The notes: generated from the sequence alone by a model not told the origin. DNA of 64,000 nt from Nereocystis luetkeana (GCA_031213475.1 JARUPZ010000017.1:8450790-8514789); one strand, 5' to 3'. Positions 12,023 through 24,900 are shown, counted from the first letter of the stretch. Made by a program: numbers and translations.

Positions 12023-14366
12023 CAGGCATGACGACTTCGCGAAATATGCGTGTGCTTTGCTGCATGGCGGGGGGGGGGGGCATTGTCATACTGGTGTAGT
12101 AGGGTAGTCTTGTATCATTTCAACCATGTTTGGGGCCTTTTTTTCACCAAACGTCACCCGATTTTGTTTGTTGTCGTGGCACGAAAACCAACCTCGCCAT
12201 TATTCAGATGGTGCCCTTGGGGGAAAATTCACCGTTCGTTCTTTCAATAGACATTTCCCCCCGTGATTGGTATAAAACCTGCCGTATACATAGATAAGCT
12301 GCGACAACATGGTTAAATAGGACCACTCTGTCCCGAAATATAACCACCTTTTGCTCGACCAATTATCGTGATACCGTTGATTATGTTATGGGACAGAGTT
12401 GTACCAGGTAGTTCACAAACAGGCAAGATTTGCAGATTGAAAACATGCTACATTGAGCGGTGGAAAAAAAACCCTCGCGCGCGTTGTAAGCGTGAAGGGC
12501 CCCGGTGTTTTGAGTAAGATTACCAGTAGTAGTAGTAGTACCTGGTATACGCAGCACTATTTAATAGATAGATCACAGGTTATTTCATTCGCGACCAACT
12601 GAGTTTCTTCATGAATATTTATTGGCGTAGGGGTTGTTCTGTTCCCACCGGCACGTCCAAAAGGTAGGACACACAAAGTCCACCCGGTCGTGTGTCCTGC
12701 TGGATTGACGCGCACAGCTGCGCGAACAAACATGCCTGACGGAGAGCCACACTACTAGCGAGCGGCATGACATTGTCCGCTGCCGCTGATGGGCCCGCTG
12801 CCGTAATAATGGAGGCTATACGTGAGACGACTACTATTATTTGCTATGAAACGTTTGGCTGCCTAACGCACGTGTGAAACGTTTGGCTGCCTAACTAAAC
12901 AACAAACGCATGTATGTATGTATGTCAGGATAAGAACGGGTCAAGTCGACAACAAACCATTCATTCCCCTGAGTTACGGCAGTACCAACTGATTCATTGT
13001 TTTGTTTTGTTTTATGTACAAGTAAGTAGGAGACGAGGTCGAACTTTCAAAACGGTACTCACTCGTAATCCGCATTTTGTAATAATGTAGGACTCGTAGG
13101 CCCAAAATATCTCCGACGGCGGCGGCCGCGGTTTCATCGTTTTTTTATGCGGTCATGTTGATGCGTGCTCAGGTGTCCGGTAGGCTCGAAAGGGGAAGAT
13201 ATCACGTTCATTGCTGGAAAATCTGAATGTTCGTACTTCTTCTGTACTTACCTGTCGTCACGCCCCACCTGTTCACAAAAAGTCACTCACCGTCATACAA
13301 AGGGCAGGAACCAAGAAAGCCCACTGCCTCCAACTTTTCCAACTGTGAGTGAACGTGGCCGTTAACACCGTTAGTACCACCGCACGGAGACATCCTCCTA
13401 TATGTGCAGCATTTATTTGCTACAATGATAAGTCGAAGTCGATCCCAAGTAGTCCCGTAAGCCAGCCACAGCGTAGCATCCAGCACTCTTCTTCTTGTGG
13501 CATCTATCTCGACGCGCTGTCTGCCATAATAATAACCGTCATCCTTCATCATTGTCGCCGCGTCGCGTTGTCTCGGCGGGGATATTTGGAACCCCTGTGT
13601 GCGCTCGGCCTCGTTTTAGCATGTATGTATGTGCAAGCGGCTTATTATATGCTCTTGGTTTGGCTCCTGTGTGAGGGGCTAGAGAAGGAAGCATGGAAAA
13701 AAACGATCATACATACCTGGTACATATACATACACGGCGGTGGCAGCAGCGGCTCCACCAAGCAAAATTCGAGCTGATGGGACGAAGGGTGCGCGTCCGA
13801 ACCACGATTCGAGTGTCGGTTATATGACAGGCACGAAGCGTGGTGACGCTCGCATTGCTGTACAAACTTTCCTACAGTTGGTGGGCCCTTGTCGAGCTCT
13901 CGTACGCGTCATCCTGTTACCTGATAAATGGGGTCCCCAAAAAAAGAGGAAAAAGGCACTGTCGTCGAGGTGGTGTTTTTTTTTCCGGGATATCTCCTCA
14001 CGTACGTGGAGAGGAGCTCAATGTCTCACGCGAGGCCATGTGGCCTCGAACCTATTCATTTGTTCGCGCAAGGTTGACCAACATTTATTTGCTATGCGGT
14101 GCTGAGTGTGCTTGCACTGCTGTATGAAGTGTACTGAAGCAACTGTTTCGTATACTACATACAGTGTATTTAGCAAAGATATACCGTATCACGTACCAGG
14201 TACGTGTTTGTCCGGTCGTTGCTGACTTGAGGCGCTCGACCACGCCGGGAGCGTTTGTCCCAAACCGTGAGACCGGGAGCGTTTGTCAAATGTCTTTCGC
14301 CCTCTTTATGATTGAGCAAATTATACGACTTCGCATAGCTCCAACTACAGCAGGGTGCTATTACTA
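12023..14366. other. intergenic, small repeats only
   Basis: A 12-base G run lies at 12068. A 22 bp direct repeat, GAAACGTTTGGCTGCCTAAC, occurs at 12846 and 12875. An (AGT)n stretch ends at 12540 and GCATGTATGTATG strings lie near 12908 and 13619. No gene is recognised. Confidence 0.5.
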
Positions 14367-14471
14367 TTACGGGGGACCATAGTTAACAGGACCTATGGTA
14401 TACATAAAAACCTACATATTTAACAATTTCTACTAACAATATTTGGTCCTATTAACTATGGTCCCCCGTAA
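14367..14471. repeat. family A MITE, copy 6
   Basis: The most regular copy in the window: the two arms match almost perfectly and TA flanks both sides. It lies 15 bp from the next family B copy. Confidence 0.92.
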
Positions 14472-14486
14472 TAGTAGCTTGCCCAC

Positions 14487-14585
14487 TTAACCCTTTTAGC
14501 ACCGCACTCCCATATGTGGGGACAAAGCACTCTAATTACATGTAGTTTGCCCCCAAAACGGGACTGCGGTCCTAAAAGGGGTTAA
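14487..14585. repeat. family B MITE, copy 5
   Basis: TTAA borders both ends. Arms are TTAACCCTTTTAGCACCGCA and CTGCGGTCCTAAAAGGGG. Confidence 0.9.
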
Positions 14586-15038
14586 CGGCGTTGCGCAGTG
14601 GTGAAAACGTCGAGGCTTTGTTAGTTTATTTTTTATTTTTTTCCCTTTTGATTTCATGCAATGGCGTTGCCTTCTCACCATGGTTAGGACCTACCTGGTA
14701 TGCGCAAAAACCCACACGATCATCCCGAACCGACCTCTATCTGCCGCCGGTCGCTAGCGTGCTCGATACTGCTATTATATATAGGGAAAAATTGTTGATG
14801 GGATTTCGCACTGTACAGAGTAATGTCCACCCGCCTCTCCAGTCCTGCTTCGGACGATTCTGAGGTCGTTTGTTTGCGCTGCCATTCACAAGGTGTTTGT
14901 ATATACGTGCATTGCACCTGGTACGTATTAAAGTACTGCCGAAACCACAACTCGAGCATGCTGCAGGGACCCATCTCAGCCGTGCATACTGCTGTAGAAA
15001 TAATTTGTGAAACCGCTTGGAGTACTATATGTCCCCCG

Positions 15039-15290
15039 GCGCGTTCTACGATGGAGGTGGCACTCATCCGCTGAATTAGTATCTGAATGACGGGGCTTTC
15101 CAACCCAAAATAATTGTCGGAACGCAAATATTGCTTCGAAAAATGAAGTAATTGTGGACTTGGGCCATGGGATTATTCATCGGGATGCAATTTAAGTAGT
15201 TTTTGGGCGAGGTATGTAACAGTTACTCCTCAAGAGAGGAGCTTCATTAAAAGAATGTCGCACCTACCTATCTACTGTAGTAGCAGGAGT
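15039..15290. repeat. family C MITE, copy 2 (reverse orientation)
   Basis: The left end is GCGTTCTACGATGGAGG, and the interior has CTTGGGCCATGGGATTATTC, the complement of the copy 1 block. The right terminus is decayed to ACCTACCTATCTACTGTAG. Confidence 0.7.
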
Positions 15291-15554
15291 CCTCCCTCCA
15301 GCCTATTCCCCCTGCGACACCACGCAGACTACTCTACGTTCCTCCTCGTGTAGCCACCACATACATCCCACAAGGTCCCGCATCCAGCTAGGGCATCTCC
15401 GGCTGGGTCGAGTGCCTAGATAGAGTAGGTTTGTGCCCCACCTGCCAGCAGCGACTATTTGTTGTTGCCCACCTGAGCTTTCCCTGTGTTCCGCCTCTCT
15501 GTACTACACCAGGCTAATAATACCGGCCATCGACAACCATGAATTTGCTACTAC

Positions 15555-15700
15555 CCTTCCTTGCTACTGCCCCTTCCCACTGCACCCCGCCCTACTGCCC
15601 TGACGACTGCCCTCTCGGTGCACCTCCTACTGCCCCTGTTACTGCCCCTCATACTGCACTTCCTGCTGCCCCCGCTAGTGCTGGCCCATGCACACATTGC
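15555..15700 (+). repeat. degenerate ACTGCCCCT minisatellite-like stretch
   Basis: CTACTGCCC, TTACTGCCCCT, ATACTGCACTT and CTGCTGCCC follow one another at 9-15 base spacing. An 88-codon Pro/Ala-rich frame over it is best explained by the repeat. Confidence 0.55.
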
Positions 15701-18700
15701 TCCTCCTTCAGAAACAGACGAGCCAGCCGTACCCCTATAAACACCCTCCTTCCTCCTCCCCAACTTATCGAGGTTGCCCTGGCAATGACCAGACTTCACG
15801 CCTGACCCCTGCGTCTCTCCTTTTGGTGTTCAGCTGCTGGATCTTCTAGTCGTCAAGCGTATCAGGTCCTCATTAGAATTGCGTCCTTTAGATCTCTGAT
15901 GTATATGGTTATCTTATTGATACGATCTGCATCGTCACTATGGTAAGTTCTGTTTTTCACGGGTGGAAAGTGCGCCACATGGCTTTTGCCTGGTGAGATC
16001 TCCCCGAGACGGGTCCTGCGCAACTGCTTACGACGAGAAGCAAATGGTCTACTGTACGTTCGACGACGAACAGTACCGCTGTAGATCGTGACACGTTCCC
16101 ACGTGTACTTCAGCAGCTTGTGCAAGTTCAGCGTGCTCGGGATCGGCGCTTTGCCTTGGCTTTTACGAACGAAGACCTCGATTTCTTGTGAGACTTCACC
16201 ACCGTCCCGCAGCATGCACCCATGCACACGCCGTGCACCAAAGGCCGTCCGTGGAAAATCGCCCATTTCCCATTCTGAGGAGAATTCCGTGGAAGAAATA
16301 CATCCATCCAGGCGCTGTTCTGTACTGATTTTGGTGTAGCACACACTGTTTTCACACGTAATTTGATATGCCTATACCACGTATGTATAGCATTGGACAG
16401 CAACCCGGTCCCTTCCTAGAGGGGCGACGGCACTGTAATAAGTTGCTCATTTCAGACCTACTAACGTGGTGCCGATGCGCCCCTCGTTGTTAACCCCGGG
16501 CTGCAGCCCTGAGGTATTCCATGCTGTTACCACTGTGGTGACCTCGTAGAGGTACGGCATGTATGTTCGGGTGTATTTGAAGCGGAGCGAGTCGCGAGCA
16601 TCGGGGGAGGAGCCGCCGGTAAAACAGGAGACACTCCATTGATATCCAAAAAACCGGAGCCGCGCGCCGTCCGATCGAGAAAGCTTATTACCCGTCTGTA
16701 GAATGTCTTTTGACAGCGCACACAATTGACGGCAGGTTCACATCATATCTCCACCTCGCGCCTTGTTGCCGTGTAGACACCTGCTTGAGCCGCACCACCA
16801 TTCCAGCCACCTTGTCACGTTGTCACCTTGGATGCACCGCGTTACAGTACGCGTCGTGCGTTTCGTAGTTAAGAGTTTCAGGCCGAGTTTTCGTATAACT
16901 CTGGCCCTTACAACTAAGTATTGGTGCTCAATATTTGTGCTACTCCAAAACTCCTACCAGGTACCAGGTATATAATAGCCGTTAGGAGCCAGTGCTTAAT
17001 AATGTTGGCATCACTATAAGCCGTCAGCCTTAGCCAGCATAGAAGACTGACAACTGGTTTCGCGTGCGGTAGCTTCTGACTACATTCATTCATCCGCCGC
17101 GTTCGCTTTCCCTGTCTTCTTGCCCCCGGGATGCTCGAGCCACGCGGCTCGTTCGCCTCGCTCGCTCGTTCGCGCGCGTTCCGGCCATGTGGAGATATCC
17201 GTCTCCGACCCCTCTGCTTCACTGTGTTCATCCGTGACCATTTCCTCTGCTCTAAACAAACGGAGTGTTCCTTGAGTAAGGAAGGTAGGACCACGATAGG
17301 CGGCCGCACATGATTTACTGATAGCTCGATATCTTATTTGGTCTACGAGCACGTTGTTGCCGGTATATATATCTCAACAAACACGCGCAATATAAATTCG
17401 AACACGAATGGTAGAATCCAGTGAATGCTCGAAGCAAGGCGACTATACTTCCTACAACTGTTCTTGTTGCTGCCACGTTGTCCTGTCCCAGCTAACATAA
17501 TATATGTCAGGCGACATGACAAGCAAGCCAACACGCTCGCTGTCAAGGGTATGGGACAGAGCGTTCTATATCATACCAACCAGGAGTATTTGTCAGTCAA
17601 GGCACGTAAAAAAAGCAGATTTAAAAGCAGATTTGCTGTCTGTCAAGAGGGCGAAAGTTCCGTCTTCCGACATCTTTTACCAACATGCTACGACTGTGGA
17701 GACGGCGGCATGATGAATTGCATTATACGAAGTATGCGTCTAGTGCGCATATTTTTAGTACATACAGCAGGACTAGGACAGTGGTGAAATGGATTGTTCA
17801 TCGAGTTAGTTGCGGTAGTAATAAATAGTGAGAACTGTTGAACGTTTTTCGTGGCGTAATGTGCCGTAACTACGAATAGATGCAGCACTGCTGCAACTCA
17901 ATAGATACTAAATGAACGAATTATCAATATTTCGTAGCTCAAGCACACAATAATACAGCATATATATGTATGCCTCGACAATAGACAATACATTGCACCC
18001 ACACCTACTCCCCTATAAATATACATTGTGATCTGGTCGGATATCGTCTAGGCTCCATCTTCCCAGAAATATCTAGGTCGTGATCTGTCTCCCGTACGAA
18101 CCTAAGGTCAACAACAACAATATCAGGGTAGGATGTATCGTACCAATCGGTATGCTAGTTGTTTACTTGAGGAACTCCACCTGCCAAACAAAAATGCCTC
18201 AGAAAATCAGTACAACCCCTACCGTCGGAATGAGTCCGAAAGGGCCCTCTTCACTGAAGAACTACCGAGCACACGATCTGCAGTTGGAATACGGTTACGT
18301 ACAACGGGTGATGGTGATTTGCGATGCTAATCGTCGGGATGTACCTGTCCACACTCGGGGATGGATTGGCAATCGGGGTACAATATTTCAGTTTTATCGT
18401 AAAACTAAGTAATATTTTGGCAAAATAAAAAAAGCTCCTCGTGTCAAGAACCTCAGAAAGTACACAGGAAGCAGTGCTACACTGTAGGCGCGTGCAGCGC
18501 TGTTGTACCACGTGCCCACAAAAGAAAACAAAGCAACGAGAATGGTGTGCCCGCGGGGCAAAATTTTAGGTCTCTTCGTCCTTGTTCTGCTGAGAACACA
18601 GAGAACTGCATAGACTGATAGATGAACGAAATTCAATTTTGAATGTGGATGATCCGCCTGGTTTCGTTCAAGCGTAGAGCAAGCATCGTCTTGAACCTTA

Positions 18701-18752
18701 CTTTTCTTGCCGTCTCCTTCCCCGCTTCTCAAACGACTCGGACGACCGGGCG
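15701..18752. other. intergenic, no gene confirmed
   Basis: A 160-codon open frame on the - strand (16344 down to 15862) and a 92-codon one (16725 down to 16447) look less random than most but match no domain I know. Two overlapping TACCAGGTA motifs lie at 16955-16970. Confidence 0.4.
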
Positions 18753-18803
18753 ATGCTCCCCCCGCGCAGGACCCCCCTCTCCCGAGAGAATACCCGCGAC
18801 GTC

Positions 18804-19622
18804 ATGAAAAACCTCGAGGCGGCCGTGAGCGCGTCGCTTCTTCTAGGCAACCTTGTGCCCGGCGCCTCTTCTGCCTATGTGACGGGTGGGAGCCCGGCGG
18901 GGGTTACCCGAGACGGTACCACGTTTGAGATCGTGAGGTACCGCCACGGGCGGTCAAGCGTTTTCTTTGAGGGTGACGACGACGTGATGTCGGAGTACGT
19001 CTACAACAAGGCCGGGTACGTGGCGACCTTCGAGGCCGGGAGCGAGGAGTACAAAATCATATACGATGATGACGGGGATGTGGAGGACGTGGAGCGCCGG
19101 GATGACCGAAGGGTGCGGGCGCTCCGGCTGTCGGAGGGACAGAACATCCGCCTCGAGGGTGTACTCGAGGATATGGCGATGTTGGGCCGGCGTAAGGCGA
19201 ACTCGTGCGAGGACTGCAAGGAGGCGTGGGACACAGTGTGCGGGGATGGGCTGGAGTCGCTGTGTGATCTGCAGGATGACTACGGCTCTGTGTTTGGGAA
19301 GTTGGGGGAGGAATCGGTGGACACGATGTGCAATACGTTTTCGAGGGCGTGCCGTGATATCTCGGCGAATGAGGCCTGCGAGGATCGGTGCGATAGCGAT
19401 GATCGGGATGATGATGATGATGACAGCAGCAGCAGCAGCAGCAGCAGTGACGATGATAGCAGTGATTCAGATGATGATGGCGACGGCGGTGAGTTTGGTG
19501 GTGGTGATGATGCTGTTGATGATGATGATGCTAATGACGATAGTAAGGACGATGATGTTGATTGTGGTGATGTTGATGACGATGATGATGATACACGGGG
19601 GTGCAGAGCGGGACAATGCTGA
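18804..19622 (+). CDS. secreted Cys-rich protein with Asp/Ser-rich tail
   Basis: A single open frame of 272 codons. I chose the ATG at 18804 over an in-frame one at 18753 because it places a signal-peptide-like stretch at the N-terminus: MKN, a hydrophobic core around residues 5-19, and small residues ASS at 21-23 before AYV. Residues 24-130 form a moderately acidic region. Residues 135-196 hold eight cysteines (135, 138, 146, 154, 176, 183, 192, 196), suggesting a disulphide-bonded module. Residues 197-265 are almost all Asp, Ser and Gly, encoded by GAT/AGC runs, with three more cysteines at 254, 267 and 272. The domain is not one I can name. The protein is probably exported or wall-associated, and the acidic tail could bind cations; both are inferences. 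It lies about 2.2 kb upstream of the first visible gene 1 exon and ends in its own stop. Confidence 0.72.
   Translation: MKNLEAAVSASLLLGNLVPGASSAYVTGGSPAGVTRDGTTFEIVRYRHGRSSVFFEGDDDVMSEYVYNKAGYVATFEAGSEEYKIIYDDDGDVEDVERRDDRRVRALRLSEGQNIRLEGVLEDMAMLGRRKANSCEDCKEAWDTVCGDGLESLCDLQDDYGSVFGKLGEESVDTMCNTFSRACRDISANEACEDRCDSDDRDDDDDDSSSSSSSSDDDSSDSDDDGDGGEFGGGDDAVDDDDANDDSKDDDVDCGDVDDDDDDTRGCRAGQC
19400..19600 (+). repeat. GAT/AGC trinucleotide repeats inside the CDS
   Basis: Interrupted GAT and CAGCAG units encode the Asp/Ser tail. Repeat-length variation between individuals would change tail length without a frameshift. Confidence 0.85.
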
Positions 19623-20020
19623 AAGACAATGACCACTAGCTCAATTTAGCGGGTCGACTCCTGCCTCTCTTAGTTGTCACAATTCGGCGCGACGGGTCGC
19701 CAACGATACAATTCTCCCGCTTCTTCTTAAGCCGAAAGATACACAAACTCCGCTATCGCTCGGGGCGTGGATGTAGAGGAATGCCCCTTATCTTCTTGTT
19801 TGGTTCATGACAAATGCCTTCCAAGACCGCGCAAATCCCATCTCGGCGCTACGGCAGGAGTTGCACTTTGCTCCCTCACGGGAGGGGTGCTACGACGGGG
19901 CACACCACTTCTGGCCGTTTTGGTTTCACGACTGACCGCGCTCCTCAAGTCTTCTACAGGTAGTACTTTACACTGTACCAATGTACCCGAACTTGATTCT
20001 AATTCCAAGGGGGTTTAGAG
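19623..20020. other. intergenic, nothing recognised
   Basis: Between the secreted protein stop codon and the next family C element. No gene is recognised. Confidence 0.5.
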
Positions 20021-20272
20021 GTTCTACGACAAGTTTTCATCCATAATTTTCTGAGGCTCCTCACTTGACCTTAAGTAGCTCCATACCTCACCCGACAACT
20101 CACTTCAGCGAAAATCAAAAGCCGTCACGATGAATAATCCCATGGCCCAAGTATACGAAAACCCTCATTTATTTTCCGAAACTTGATTGACATTCCGACG
20201 ATTTTGGTTGAAGGAATCTCGCCATTCAGAACCATTTTTAGCGGTAAAGTGCTTCCTCTATCGTAGAGCGCG
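20021..20272. repeat. family C MITE, copy 3
   Basis: Runs from GTTCTACGACAAG to CTCTATCGTAGAGCGCG, with the AATCCCATGGCCCAAG block in the middle. Confidence 0.8.
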
Positions 20273-21859
20273 TATTTTGTCCCTACAAAAAATGTGACCG
20301 CAGAAAGAAAGGAGCAAATTTACCCGAATATCGTTGGATTACCAAGCGCATCTTACAACCTTTCGGTTTATGGTGTACCTTGGGAGGTGTGACTGGGTCA
20401 AAGCGGGTCGGGCTGTTTCGTGTGTGTATCGAACAATTTTTTTGGGGTGAGGCATAGAGACAAAGTTCCTCAGTGGGAAGAACCTCTCAAACGCTAATGC
20501 TGTAGGTGCGACCCCTCTACGGAAAATTAACGCGTCAAGAGGGGTTATTCATCTGAGGAGTCCGTACCCAATGTATCTGTGGGGCAGATTTACGCACTAC
20601 AGTGTTGCTCGTTGTTTACATAGCCCGTGGAGTCGCGAATCGGACTTACTGTATATTGGCACTTCACAATGCTAATCTGTTAGATACTTGTAGATTGTGG
20701 AATTCCTTATCGTCAGGTGAAAAACACCACAACAAAGTGCGAAGCCTATATACCGGAGAAAGCCGCCTTGAAAACGAACCCCCCGTGGCTCAGACAGACG
20801 GTCACAGCTCACCGACCGTAGATTCTTCAACCGTACATCAGCCCACACTGCGACGATTGCAGCATCTTAAGCCAGCCTACTGCTGTAGGTCAACTTCAAT
20901 TGAGCTCCAGGACGTCCCTTATTTAGGTTGAAACCCTTGCTTTTGTTTCGCTGCCGCTACGGTAACGCCCTCTTAGCCGCCGCTCTCTCGCCTGCGAGTG
21001 GAGTGGAATCCTTCCCTCCTAAAAAAAAAAACGGATGTAGTCGATCCGTAGCAAAGTCCTCGAGGTGGGAAATACGCATTGAACTTCCTAGGAATTACAA
21101 CGAGCGCAGTCTATATTGTGCAGCCGTTTCTCGTTTACAATGCCAATCTGATACATCGTGACGACGTCTTTATAACCCCGAACGTTTCAGCGCTTAATGG
21201 GGACTCACGGAACGATACACAAGGGGGGGGGGTGTATCTCTGTGCCATCCCCGTTTACTTACATTGTTCGACCTATTGAAATGCTCTATTGAACTGACAA
21301 GGAACTCGCCATTCCCCCCCCCATGCGACACTGACATAAAGTCACAGGCTCGATCGGCGCCTTGTTCGAACCAGGGGGGGGGGTTATGGTACCGCGCCCG
21401 CTTTCGTGCATGTGCGCATGCACATTTCCCGCTCTGGATGCGCAAAATATGTAGAACCCCAGGCTCCAAAGATGGCTTTAAATATTCAACCTTTCTTGAC
21501 TGAACAAATAAGTGCTCGGGGAAACGCCGATAAAGTTTTTGGATCTTGCGTAGGTGGGACGGAAACGAAACCAACTTCTTCAGATGAAAACAAAACGCCC
21601 TGAGGGCGGCCTCCATGCGGTGTCTAGGGATACTGGTTCTTAACTCGCCCTTGGTTGTGTCTTTCGCGCTACAGTAGGTCCCCTCGCGATTCCTCGAGGT
21701 CTGATTATAGGTATAAGATGCTGCCGTAGGTACCTTCGGGAAGCGTAGTATCGAGGACTGTACTCGAATAGTATTGAGGTTCTCCTGGTTCTGAATTCGC
21801 CCTCGGTGGTGTATCGCGCTGCCTCGGCGCCAACGTTGCGGTCTTCCGTCTCGTCGCAG
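20273..21859. other. upstream region or intron before the EGF exon
   Basis: Part is expected to be the intron upstream of the EGF exon, but no earlier gene 1 exon was identified. A family C/D-like 3' fragment may lie near 20430-20540. A local duplication is visible (GGTTCTTAACTCGCCC near 21645 and GGTTCTGAATTCGCCC near 21788). Confidence 0.45.
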
Positions 21860-21979
21860 ATGCGTGTGACCCGAATCCGTGCCTGAACGGAGGATCGTGC
21901 TCCCGCGATGACGGCGGTGGACATATTTGCTCTTGCAAATCTGGCTACGGCGGCATGGCCTGCGCAACCGACACATCAG
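21860..21979 (+). CDS. gene 1 exon a: EGF-like module
   Basis: The exon follows a pyrimidine-rich acceptor ending GTCGCAG and ends at CATCAG before GTGACG. It is 120 nt, starts and ends in phase 1, and encodes one complete EGF-like unit: DACDPNPCLNGGSC, then HICSCKSGYGGMAC, with six cysteines in the family's usual spacing. Symmetric phase 1-1 exons are typical of shuffled EGF units. Joining to exon b keeps the frame and gives Asp or Ala at the junction. It could instead belong to another gene, but strand, phase and position favour gene 1. Confidence 0.8.
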
Positions 21980-24900
21980 GTGACGCAGCGAATGCCTCGG
22001 TTGTCCATTTTTGTGTGCCTCCGTAATCTCTTTGCCTTACCCTATCCCGTACCACACATTTGCGTGGGCATGCAGACACCGGCCACGTGGGAGCAGGGGG
22101 GGGGGGGGCTCTGCGTCGTGACCGGCATCGCTGTTGTTAGTTTGGTTCCTCGCTTTTGTAGACGTTTTTTTCCCCCTCGTTTGCCTCAAGAGAGCATGCC
22201 GAACCTATATTTCCCCCGCAACTCCGATCTGGCTACGCACTATGATACGCATGGATCACACATCGGAGCAGCTGGACCAGCTGCGCACCGCTCCTGGTTT
22301 TAGTACCTTAGCCGTTCGTCAAGCCATTCCGTAGTCTTGTTTCACACCCACTCTCAGCGCACGCGCAAATGGGCTATATAATGGGGTAGCACCTTGAGCC
22401 ATCCCACAGTAGGGGTGATCCAGACGTTCCTGAACCCCTAACATTAGGAGCTCGATATTTCACCCGATAAAGTACTCGGAAAAAAATCGTTTGCGCCACC
22501 CGACCGGCACCTGTATGCGCTAGTCCTAAAACGAATATATGAGAACATTTTTCATCCTCCCTGGTAGTTCCTCATTTCAGGAACTCGAATGGTCAGAAAC
22601 CTTTGTCCCACAAAGTGCAGCCCCTACCGTGGGGTGACTGCCTTGGACAAAACACCGACCTCGTTTTGTCTTGCCGTAGGGTGTTTGCGCAAGTCCAATG
22701 TGCCTGCATCGTCAATATTTCGAAGCCAAAGCCCACGGGGCAGCATAAGTTGCTCGGGTTTCGCTGACCAACACGCAGTGTTACCCAACCCCAAGCGAAT
22801 AGTCAGGTTGAAAAAATTCCAAACGTCACTTTGGTCACTGTTTCCAACAGCAACTGATTTATCGCGCCTTGGCATTGCTACTATAGGGCGTAAGAGAAAC
22901 AGACGACAAGAAACTCAACACAACCGATTGTTTTAGCAGGCCCCCCTTATCGCTCCACACCGCTCGGTTCTGTAGCGTGCTCCGTCAATCCTGAGAGACG
23001 TGATGCGGTAGGCGCTGTCTTAAAAAAATCGCTTCTCTGGAGGGGCCACTCAGCGGAGGACCTCGTTCCCAATTATCTGGGGGGTCAATGTTTCCTATTG
23101 GCATGCCGATCGCCCAGATACGTAACCCATGATATCGTATCGGGCCGATCTTCGTATTATATTTCCTCAAAAGAGGTACATATCTCTTCAACTGTGAAGA
23201 GCCCCTGACACGTCTGTCCTACGGCGTTTCCCCTCAGTGCCTCTCGCCCTTCCCACCCTACCCTGATCAACCGTCGAACCCCCTCTTTTTTCTGTTTCGC
23301 ACCACTCCACACAACGCTGTCGCACGAAGGATATTGTGGGAGCTCCGGACTCTAACCCCGAGCCCATCTATCTCGTACCGCGCCACACCCCTCTCGACGC
23401 ACGCCGCTTCCGTCGACTGCTCATCTCCTGCGGCTCGCCGTGCCGCGAGCAGACCTACACGACTTTTACATCGAAGTCGAGTTTCTCGGAGATGAATCCG
23501 ACTGGACATATGGGCGCAGGGATGTCTTCAAGGATGCCGCTGACAGGTGAGCGCTAGCCAGCGGTAGGGTAAACAGGTGGTCGTGACCCCCCAGTTTTAA
23601 ACGAGTGCGCGAAAAAGCGACCTCGAGGAGACATGGCTCAAAGCAGCACACGTCGTCAGTACGTGCACCATCTTTGTGAGGTTGGCGATAGCTTGGGGGG
23701 GGGGGTTCTGCTACACTGTTTAATGCTTCAACAAGGCGGTTGACCCCCCCCCCCCCAATACTCACGGTTCCGGGGGGGGGGGGGGGTGTAATGTGGTCAT
23801 TTCCAGGCCGTTTTCCTTCAGCCTATCAGCGCTACTCGGCGGAGGGACTACCCAAATTGGGTTTCGGGTCCTTAACCTTTTAACCCCTGTAGTACCGCAG
23901 TCCCGATTTTGGGGACAAACCAGTCTAATTCCAAGTGATTTGTCCCAAAACCGGGACTGGGGCTCTGACAGGGTTGACACGGCCGTCTCGATTTCCGCAC
24001 AACAAAGAGACGTTCTACGATAGAGGTTCACCTAAATTTTCTGAGGCTCCTCACGTAACGAGCTCCATACACCTCAACCAAAAACTGACTTCAGGAAAAA
24101 ATTATTGCATCGCGGCGAATAACCCCATGGCCCGAGTCTAGAAAGCGTTTGTTTTTGCGAAGTCAATATTGGCATTCGGACGATTTGGGCTCAAGGAATC
24201 CCCTTCTTTTAGAAAAAAAAGGGGAAATGTGCTACGTCGATCGTAGAACGGGTCACAAACGGTCAACTTCTCAGTAATGCGCCCCTGAAACAGGACTGCA
24301 GTGCTACGTAATGGAGTTGCGCCATGGTGTTGCTCTGTTATTTAGCGCGATACGCGGGGAGTAGTAAGAAACACGCGGGGTATCCCCCCTCGAACCATGT
24401 AATTAGTTCGGGGCAGCATATATATAGATTATTCTCGTCGGCATGATCAGCACTATCGACAGCTCTTACATTTTTTCCCCCGGGTGGTATCTGTGGGTTA
24501 CTCTCCTCTCGCACAACGTCTCAGAACGCCGAACGTAGAGTGATCTACATCGGATGATCGACGCGTGGTTTCACACGACACGTGTAGTGGTGCTCCACGG
24601 TTTGATTTTACCGGAGTTTGTTTTTCGACGCGTGCTTTCACACGATACGTTGGGGGATCACTTGCGTTGTTGCGCTTTCGATGTTTTTCGCGCTGATGGG
24701 GGGGGGGCGGAGGGCGCTTTAACTGACCGACAAACTATGAATACCAAGCCCCGTTTTTGTCTACCCCACTGAGTTTCGACGCGTTGCTCTACCGCAGCGG
24801 TATAGGTCACACCGAAATGTTCTGAGACGCTTAACCCCGAAGCTGGTTTTGGTCAAAACAAACCCCCATTATATGGGCAATACTATTAAATTAGCTGGGA

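Noticed and set aside
15862..16725. Two - strand frames of 160 and 92 codons
   Set aside because: Composition is fairly protein-like, but there is no recognised domain, splice context or second copy. I could not support a gene.
19066..19636. 188-codon + and 118-codon - frames overlapping the secreted protein
   Set aside because: They are shadows of the GAT/AGC repeats in other frames of the accepted CDS.
22134..22334. Frame with a hydrophobic segment after the EGF exon, possible membrane anchor
   Set aside because: A stop lies directly upstream with no AG acceptor between it and the hydrophobic segment. The EGF exon instead joins in phase to exon b.
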